From assembly GCA_016893485.2 (NCBI GenBank), contig JAFEKX020000001.1:4960001-5024000 (forward strand): DNA of 64,000 bases. The letters run 5' to 3'. The notes beneath the pieces were generated by a model, which was given only the letters and a program-made list of their open reading frames with translations, was not told where the DNA came from and did no database searches. The stretch comes from Streptomyces sp. P3. Lineage in GTDB: Bacteria > Actinomycetota > Actinomycetes > Streptomycetales > Streptomycetaceae. The translations under genes were made by a program, and so were the position numbers. This document shows positions 58,394 through 64,000 of this stretch, piece by piece. How positions within the stretch are numbered: position 1 is the stretch's first letter; every line of letters starts with the position of its first letter.

Positions 58394-59276
58394 GCGGCCC
58401 CCGCCCGGGCCGCCGGTGACCGCTTCAGGTACTCCACCGCACGGCTCAGCGAGCCCTCCCGCGAGGGATGGTAGGAGCGCCGCAGATAGCGGGGACGGCC
58501 GCGCCGAGCGAGCGCCAGGTGGGCAACAGGCCTCTGCGCACGGCCCTGTTGTGCTCGGTGAGCGAGTAGCGGACGCGGCCCGCGAGCTGGGGGTCGTGGC
58601 GGATCAGGTAGGCCGTGCCCCAGGCCCACAGGTAGAGCATCACGGGCGCCGTCACGGCCATGCCGGCGACGCGGCGGGCGTAGCGGGGGAGGCCGTGGCC
58701 GCCGCAGTGCTGGAACATGTCGTAGGCCACCGCGCGGTGTTCGACCTCCTCCGCGCCGTGCCAGCGCAGCAGGTCGAGCATCGTCTCGTCGGCGCCCGCC
58801 CGGTCGAGGGCCTCGGCGGCCAGGATCCAGTCGCCGAGCACCGCCGTGAACTGCTCGATCGCCGCGACGACCGCCAGCCGGAAGCGCAGCCACTCCCGCT
58901 CGGGCAACGGCGCGCCGAGCGGCGGGCGTTCGCCGAGGAGCCGTTCGAAGAGGAAGTCGACGTACCGGGTGAAGTCCGCCGACTCGAGCCGCTGGGCCGC
59001 GAGATGGTCCAGCACGTGCGCGTGCTGGACGCTGTGGGTGGCCTCCTGGCCCATGAACCCCTTGACGTCCGCGAGGAGTTCGGGGTCCCTGACCAGCGGA
59101 AGTCCCTCCTTGAAGACCTTCACGAACCACCGCTCCCCGCCGGCAGCAGCAGGTGCAGCACGTTGATGACGTGGGTGGCGCGGTCGGCTCGTCCGGTATC
59201 CAGTGCAGGGGTGTGCGCGTCCAGTCGAAGGCGACCCGGCGCGGGGCGATCGCGTGGTGTTCGTCCGGGAGGTCAC
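58390..59276 (-). CDS. PF10118-type predicted metal-dependent hydrolase
   Basis: About 296 residues, from a GTG at 59276 overlapping the previous stop (GTGA). Conserved: RRVAFDWTRTPLHWIPDEPT, ERWFVKVFKEGLPLVRDPEL, KGFMGQEATHSVQHAHVLD and LLRWHGAEEVEHRAVAYDMF. The H/E pattern (EATH, EEVEH) suggests a ferritin-like di-metal site. Breaks near 59235, 59150 and 58500. The family often accompanies lipid or hydrolase/SDR genes. Reaction unknown. Confidence 0.78.
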
Positions 59277-61026
59277 AGCGGCGGCTCCAGGCGGGCCATC
59301 GCCCGCAGCGCGCGCGGGGCGAACCGGGACATGAGATGGGCGCCGCGCGCCTCCGGGGTGACCGGCACGACCGCCTCATTGCGCACGACGGCCCGCACGA
59401 TCGCGTCGGCGACCTTCTCCGGCGGGTAGTTGCGCATCCCGTAGAGCCGCGCCGACTTCTTCTGGCGGCGTTTCTCCTCGTCGGCGTCGACCCCCGCGAA
59501 GTGCGCGGTGGAGGTGATGTTGGTGTTGACGAGGCCGGGGCATATCGCCGAGACGCCGATCCCCTGCCCGGACAGCTCCGCGCGCAGGCACTCGCTGAGC
59601 ATCAGGACGGCGGCCTTGGAGGTGCTGTACGCGGGGAGCGCCTTGGAGGGCTGGAAGGCCGCCGCCGACGCGGTGTTGACGATGTGGCCGCCCTGGCCGC
59701 GCTCGGCCATCTGCTTGCCGAAGAGGCGGCAGCCGTGGATCACGCCCCACAGGTTGACGTCGAGGACCTTCTTCCAGTCCTCCGGGGTGGTGTCGAAGAA
59801 GGAACCGGAGAGTCCGATTCCAGCGTTGTTGACCAGCACGTCCACCACGCCGTACTCGGCGGCGACCTTCTCGGCGAGCTTCTCCATGGCCTGCTCGTCG
59901 GAGACGTCGACCGTCTCCGCCCAGGCCTCGGGGGCGCCGATCAGCCGGGCCAGTTCGGCGGTGCGGGCCGCGCTCTCCGCGTCCCGGTCGACGGCCACCA
60001 CGCGCGCGCCGGACTCCGCGAACGCGAACGCCGTGGCCCGCCCGATCCCGCTGCCCGCACCGGTGACCAGGACGAGCTGCCCGCCGAACCGCTCCGCGTA
60101 CGTGCCGGTCGCGGGCGTCGCCCTGGGTTGCCCGCTCTCGTGCGTGGTCACGAACTCCGTGATCCAGGACGCCAGTTGGTCGGGACGCGTCCGGGGACCC
60201 AGTGCTTGGCCGGCAGGGTGTGGCGCACCACCCCGGGGCCCACAGCTCCAGTTCGTCGTAGAGCCGCTCCGACATGAACGCGTCCCCAGGGGCGTGACGA
60301 GCTGCACGGGCGCGTGCGCGTACGCGTCCGGGCGGGGCCTGCGGAGCCGCGGGCGGACGTTGTCGCGGTACAGCCAGGCGCCGTGGGCCGCGTCCGTGCG
60401 GAGCGAGGAGGTCGGGTAGTCGCCGCGCGGGACCTTCTCGACGCGCTCCAGGATCTTCGGCCAGCGGGTGCCCAGGGGGCCGCGCCAGGCGAGTTCGGGC
60501 AGCACGGGCGTGTGCAGCAGGTACACGTACCAGGACTTGGCGCCCTGGCTCAGGAGCTGGCCGACGCGGCGCGGGGTGGGCCGGGTCAGGCGCTTGTTGA
60601 TCCAGTGCCCGAAGTGGTCGAGGGACGGCCCGGACATCGAGGTGAAGGAGGCGATGCGGCCCCGGGTGCGCTCGACGGTGACGAACTCCCAGGACTGCAC
60701 CGAGCCCCAGTCGTGGCCCACGAGGTGCACGGGCCGGTCCGGGCTGACCGCGTCCGCGACCGCCAGGAAGTCGTCCGTGAGCTTCTCCAGGGTGAACCCG
60801 CCCCGCAGTGGCTGCGGGGCAGTCGACCTGCCGTGGCCCCGGACGTCGTAGAGCACGACGTGGAAGCGGTCCGTCAGCCGGGAGGCGACCTCGGACCACA
60901 CCTCCTTGCTGTCGGGATAGCCGTGCACCAGGACGACCGTGGGGTTCGAGGCGTCCCCAGCTCGGCCACGCACAGCTCGACCCCGCCGGTCCGCACCCGG
61001 CGCTCCCGCGCACCCTCAAGCGTCAC
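59273..61026 (-). CDS. Alpha/beta hydrolase-SDR fusion (EphD-like)
   Basis: About 585 residues from a GTG at 61026 overlapping the M24 stop (GTGA). N-terminal epoxide-hydrolase-type domain: VVLVHGYPDSKEVWSEVASR (HGxP) and VHLVGHDWGSVQSWEFVTVE, with Asp as likely nucleophile. C-terminal short-chain dehydrogenase: GQLVLVTGAGSGIGRATAFA, NNAGIGLSGSFFDTTPEDWK and PAYSTSKAAVLMLSECLRAE (YxxxK). The same two-domain order is known in mycobacterial EphD, linked to mycolic-acid metabolism. Streptomyces lacks mycolates, so its substrate must differ. Breaks lie near 60960, 60290, 60235 and 60200. Confidence 0.87.
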
Positions 61027-61864
61027 TTGTCCTCCGCCCAGCGCCGCACGTGCGGCAGATCGTCGTCCAGCCAGAAGGCGCTCTGTTCGGGGTCCTTGGA
61101 GTCGGTGACGACCAGGATCTCCTCGAACTTGGCGCCGGTGCCCCGGAATCCGAGATGCGGTTCGACCGCCCACAGGCCCGGGTGCGGGGATGGTCCGAGA
61201 AGCGGTACGGCGACCACAGCGGGGACCAGCCGTCGCGGTGGCCGTGCAGCGCGTCGCTCGCGAGGCCCTTCAGCGACTGCGTGCCGAACCCGAACAGCCT
61301 TGGGGACCAAGGGCGTTCGGCGACCCGGTCGACCTTGTGCGCGATCACCCCGAAGGGGTACGCGCGGTGCCGGTTGGCATAGCCCTGGCGGACCATGAGG
61401 CGGTCCACGTCCTCGTAGATCTCGCGCAGCGGGCGCCGCTCGCGCACCTCCCGGAGGAGCAGCTCGCGGTGCGCCTCCAGGTCGGCCATCAGCCGGGCCT
61501 GCACCGGATTGCCGCCCAGGGAGCCCGAGTAGCCGATGTCGGCCGTGAAGCCCTTGTGCACGGGGGCCATGTCCAGGATGAACGGCATCCCGGGCTCGAG
61601 CCGGCGGCCCGTGGGGAAGAACTGCAGCGGCACCCGGAAGTTCGTGAACGCCGTGCGGTCGCCGAACCAGGCGAAGGGCAGATGGAACCAGTCGCTCACA
61701 CCCCGCGCGCGCAGCCAGGACCGCTGGAGCCGCGCCGCGTCGCGCTCGGTCATCCCGGGCTCCAGCCGGGCCGAGACGGCCTCGGCGCACTCGTACGCCA
61801 GCCGCTGGACCTCTCTGAACCCCCGCAGTTCCCCGGAGAGTTCGCGTGTCACCGCCGTAGTCAT
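61023..61864 (-). CDS. M24-family (aminopeptidase P-like) metallopeptidase
   Basis: About 281 residues from the ATG at 61864 (MTTAVTRELSGELRGFREVQ). The pita-bread fold is seen in SARLEPGMTERDAARLQRSW, the metal ligands in PFILDMAPVHKGFTADIGYS, and a late part HPGLWAVEPHLGFRGTGAKF after a break near 61185. It ends LPHVRRWAEDK. These proteins cleave Xaa-Pro or are inactive relatives such as creatinase. First gene of the GTGA-linked operon. Confidence 0.83.
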
Positions 61865-61877
61865 GCCACCGCCCCAC

Positions 61878-61977
61878 CTGTCCACACCGACTGCGGTACG
61901 TGCTCGTAACTTGACACTCGTGAATGTGACAGTTGTTAGAGGCTCCGTCAATAGGTGTGATCTCTACCTGTGGACAA
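61878..61977. promoter_or_regulatory. Divergent promoter gap with two DnaA-box-like 9-mers
   Basis: The 240-bp gap between the M24 operon and the ABC transporter holds CTGTCCACA (61878-61886) and TGTGGACAA (61969-61977, a perfect box on the minus strand). Between them TTGACACTCGTGAATGTGAC looks like regulator DNA of unknown type. Confidence 0.5.
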
Positions 61978-62104
61978 GTGCGAAGGTGACTCCACGTAGC
62001 CCTCAAGCAGGGCATCCCCTAAGGACCCGTACGCCTGGAGTCTGACGTGAGGACAGCTCTGCGGGGTGACGACCGGGGTGGCCCGCGTCACTACCTTCGT
62101 AGAC

Positions 62105-63090
62105 GTGACTGTGATCGCGACCGAAAGCCTGAGCAAGCGGTTCCCCGGGTGACCGCGCTTGACCGGCTCTCCGTGGACGTCGGACCCGGTGTGACGGGGC
62201 TCGTCGGTGCCAATGGAGCCGGCAAGTCCACCTTGATCAAGATCCTGCTGGGTCTGTCCCCCGCCTCCGAGGGCCGAGCCGAAGTGCTCGGTCTGGATGT
62301 CGCCACCAAGGGTGCCGACATCCGCGAGCGCGTGGGGTACATGCCGGAGCACGACTGTCTGCCGCCCGACGTCTCGGCCACCGAGTTCGTCGTCCACATG
62401 GCGCGCATGTCCGGACTTCCGCCCACCGCGGCCCGCGAGCGCACCGCGGACACCCTGCGCCATGTCGGCCTGTACGAGGAGCGCTACCGCCCCATCGGCG
62501 GCTACTCGACGGGCATGAAGCAGCGCGTCAAGCTCGCGCAGGCCCTCGTCCACGACCCGCAGCTGGTCTTCCTGGACGAGCCGACCAACGGCCTCGACCC
62601 GGTCGGCCGCGACGAGATGCTCGGCCTCATCCGCCGCATCCACACGGACTTCGGCATCTCGGTCCTGGTGACCTCGCACCTGCTGGGCGAGCTGGAGCGC
62701 ACCTGCGACCACGTGATCGTGGTCGACGGCGGCAAGCTCCTGCGCTCCAGCTCCACCACGGACTTCACCCAGACCACGACCACCCTGGCGATCGAGGTCA
62801 CCGACACCGACGAACACCCGGACGGCACCCGCGCGGTGCGCGACGCGCTCCACGCGCGCGGGGTGGACACCCACGACGGCAGCGGCCTCCCGGGCGCGGG
62901 CCACGTCCTCCTCCTGACGGCCACCGGCGAGGAGACGTACGACGTGGTCCGCGACACGATCGCCGACCTGGGTCTCGGACTGGTGCGCATGGAGCAGCGC
63001 AGGCACCACATCGCCGAGGTCTTCACCGACGCCGACACGGGCACCGACCACGACGCAGAGCGGAAGGAGGCCGTAGGCCATGGCAATTGA
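62105..63090 (+). CDS. ABC transporter ATP-binding protein
   Basis: About 328 residues from the GTG at 62105 (VTVIATESLSKRF, then PRVTALDRLSVDVGPGVTGL after a missing C near 62145). Walker A is GLVGANGAGKSTLIKILLGL, the signature GGYSTGMKQRVKLAQALVHD, and Walker B LVFLDEPTNGLDPVGRDEML. It has the C-terminal extension usual in multidrug-type exporters (CcmA family). It overlaps the permease gene by 11 bases. Confidence 0.92.
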
Positions 63091-63988
63091 CCAGCCCCTG
63101 GTCCCCCAGCCGGGCGACCAGACCCGCATCCACAACATCGGCTACCGCAACTACGACGGCCCCCGCCTGGGCCGCGCCTATGCCCGCCGCTCGCTCTACT
63201 CGCAGTCCCTGCGCGGCGCCTACGGCCTCGGCCGCTCGGTGAAGTCCAAGGTCCTGCCGATGCTGCTGTTCGTCGTCATGTGCGTGCCCGCGGCCATCAT
63301 GGTCGCCGTCGCGGTCGCCACGAAGGCGCACGACCTGCCGGTGACCTACACCCGCTACGCGATCATCATGCAGGCCGTCATCAGCCTGTACGTCGCCTCG
63401 CAGGCACCCCAGTCGGTCTCGCGCGACCTGCGCTTCAAGACCGTGCCGCTGTACTTCTCGCGGCCGATCGAGAGCTCCGACTACGTGCGGGCCAAGTTCG
63501 CGGCCCTGGCCTCGGCGATGTTCATCCTGACCGCCGCGCCGCTGATCGTGCTCTACGTAGGAGCGCTCCTCGCCAAGCTGGACTTCGCCGACCAGACCAA
63601 GGGCTTCGCCCAAGGACTCGTCTCCGTGACCCTCCTCTCGCTGCTCTTCGCCGGCATCGGCCTGGTCATCGCCGCGGTCACCCCGCGCCGCGGCTTCGGC
63701 ATCGCCGCCGTCATCGCCGTACTGACCATCTCCTACGGCGCGGTCTCCACCCTCCAGGCGATCGCGGACGCGCAGGACGCCACGAGCGCCATCCCGTGGA
63801 TCGGCCTCTTCTCGCCCGTCACGCTCATCGACGGCCTGCAGTCGGCGTTCCTGGGCGCGACATCGGCGTTCCCCGGAGGCGTCGGCCCCACCCACGCCGA
63901 AGGCGTGGTCTACGTCCTCGCCGTCCTGGGCCTCATCGCCGCGACCTACGGCCTCCTGATCCGCCGCTACCGGAAGGTGGGCCTGTGA
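63080..63988 (+). CDS. ABC transporter permease
   Basis: A 302-residue protein starting MAIDQPLVPQPGDQTRIHNI, with six hydrophobic segments (LPMLLFVVMCVPAAIMVAVA, LASAMFILTAAPLIVLYVGA, VTLLSLLFAGIGLVIAAVTP and others). ABC-2-type permease partner of the ATPase. The substrate is unknown. Its TGA overlaps the next GTG. Confidence 0.88.
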   Translation: MAIDQPLVPQPGDQTRIHNIGYRNYDGPRLGRAYARRSLYSQSLRGAYGLGRSVKSKVLPMLLFVVMCVPAAIMVAVAVATKAHDLPVTYTRYAIIMQAVISLYVASQAPQSVSRDLRFKTVPLYFSRPIESSDYVRAKFAALASAMFILTAAPLIVLYVGALLAKLDFADQTKGFAQGLVSVTLLSLLFAGIGLVIAAVTPRRGFGIAAVIAVLTISYGAVSTLQAIADAQDATSAIPWIGLFSPVTLIDGLQSAFLGATSAFPGGVGPTHAEGVVYVLAVLGLIAATYGLLIRRYRKVGL

Positions 63989-64000
63989 CCACGCTCTCCA
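63985..64000 (+). CDS. Next gene of the ABC operon (partial)
   Basis: A GTG at 63985 overlapping the permease stop (GTGA) begins VTTLS and runs off the window. Its place suggests a second ATP-binding subunit of the same transporter, but too little is present to tell. Confidence 0.45.

Overview
The window is chromosomal DNA of a Streptomyces (very high G+C, GTG and TTG starts, GTGA overlaps, SsgA/SsgR, FemX, a Rex-box cydABDC cluster). Gene order matches the conserved core close to the replication origin as I know it from S. coelicolor (roughly SCO3901 to the SCO3950s). Two DNA signals agree with an origin-proximal position: ten perfect 14-bp parS sites (GTTTCACGTGAAAC) plus three one-mismatch copies, and three intergenic groups of DnaA-box 9-mers.

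Layout. 0-7 kb: cell wall and envelope (class A penicillin-binding protein, GT87-type transferase, alanine-racemase-like protein, FemX). 7-9.3 kb: the rpsF-ssb-rpsR-rplI operon with a strong terminator, then a MATE exporter facing away and dnaB behind a DnaA-box-rich intergenic region. 12.8-15.2 kb: a decayed patch with broken two-component genes and an orphan tRNA T-arm-like sequence. 15.2-27.7 kb: accessory metabolism and regulation (serine hydrolase, acetyltransferases, a MarR/MFS/GlcG-like group, HAD hydrolase, globin-flavoreductase, NUDIX, LysR, cystathionine gamma-lyase-type enzyme, phosphotyrosine phosphatase, small membrane proteins). 28-30 kb: the sporulation pair ssgR-ssgA. 30.6-35.3 kb: YibE/F protein, TPP riboswitch and thiC, followed by an apparently inserted cassette that duplicates the thiC 3' end. 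35.3-43.2 kb: serine hydrolase, hypothetical proteins, metallophosphoesterase, 1.8 kb of repeat-rich non-coding DNA, and a LacI regulator. 43.8-53.1 kb: hisC-type aminotransferase, Rex-box cydA-cydB-cydDC and a GAF sensor kinase. 53.2-57.3 kb: M23 peptidase, HAD, F420-type oxidoreductase, KptA. 57.4-61.9 kb: a four-gene operon joined by GTGA overlaps (M24 peptidase, alpha/beta hydrolase-SDR fusion, PF10118 protein, MerR regulator). 62.1-64 kb: an ABC transporter running off the end.

Quality caution. About 27 genes, including essential ones (rpsF, ssb), change reading frame. Nearly all the steps are one missing base in a C or G run, and adding that base restores the family sequence and the stop codon. 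I read this as systematic sequencing error, not gene decay, and annotate the genes across the breaks.

The most interesting items are the thiC tail duplication around a lower-GC lipoprotein gene, the two parS-like sites inside the thiC riboswitch, the parS that contains the cydD start codon, and the DnaA-box and tandem-repeat-rich intergenic regions.
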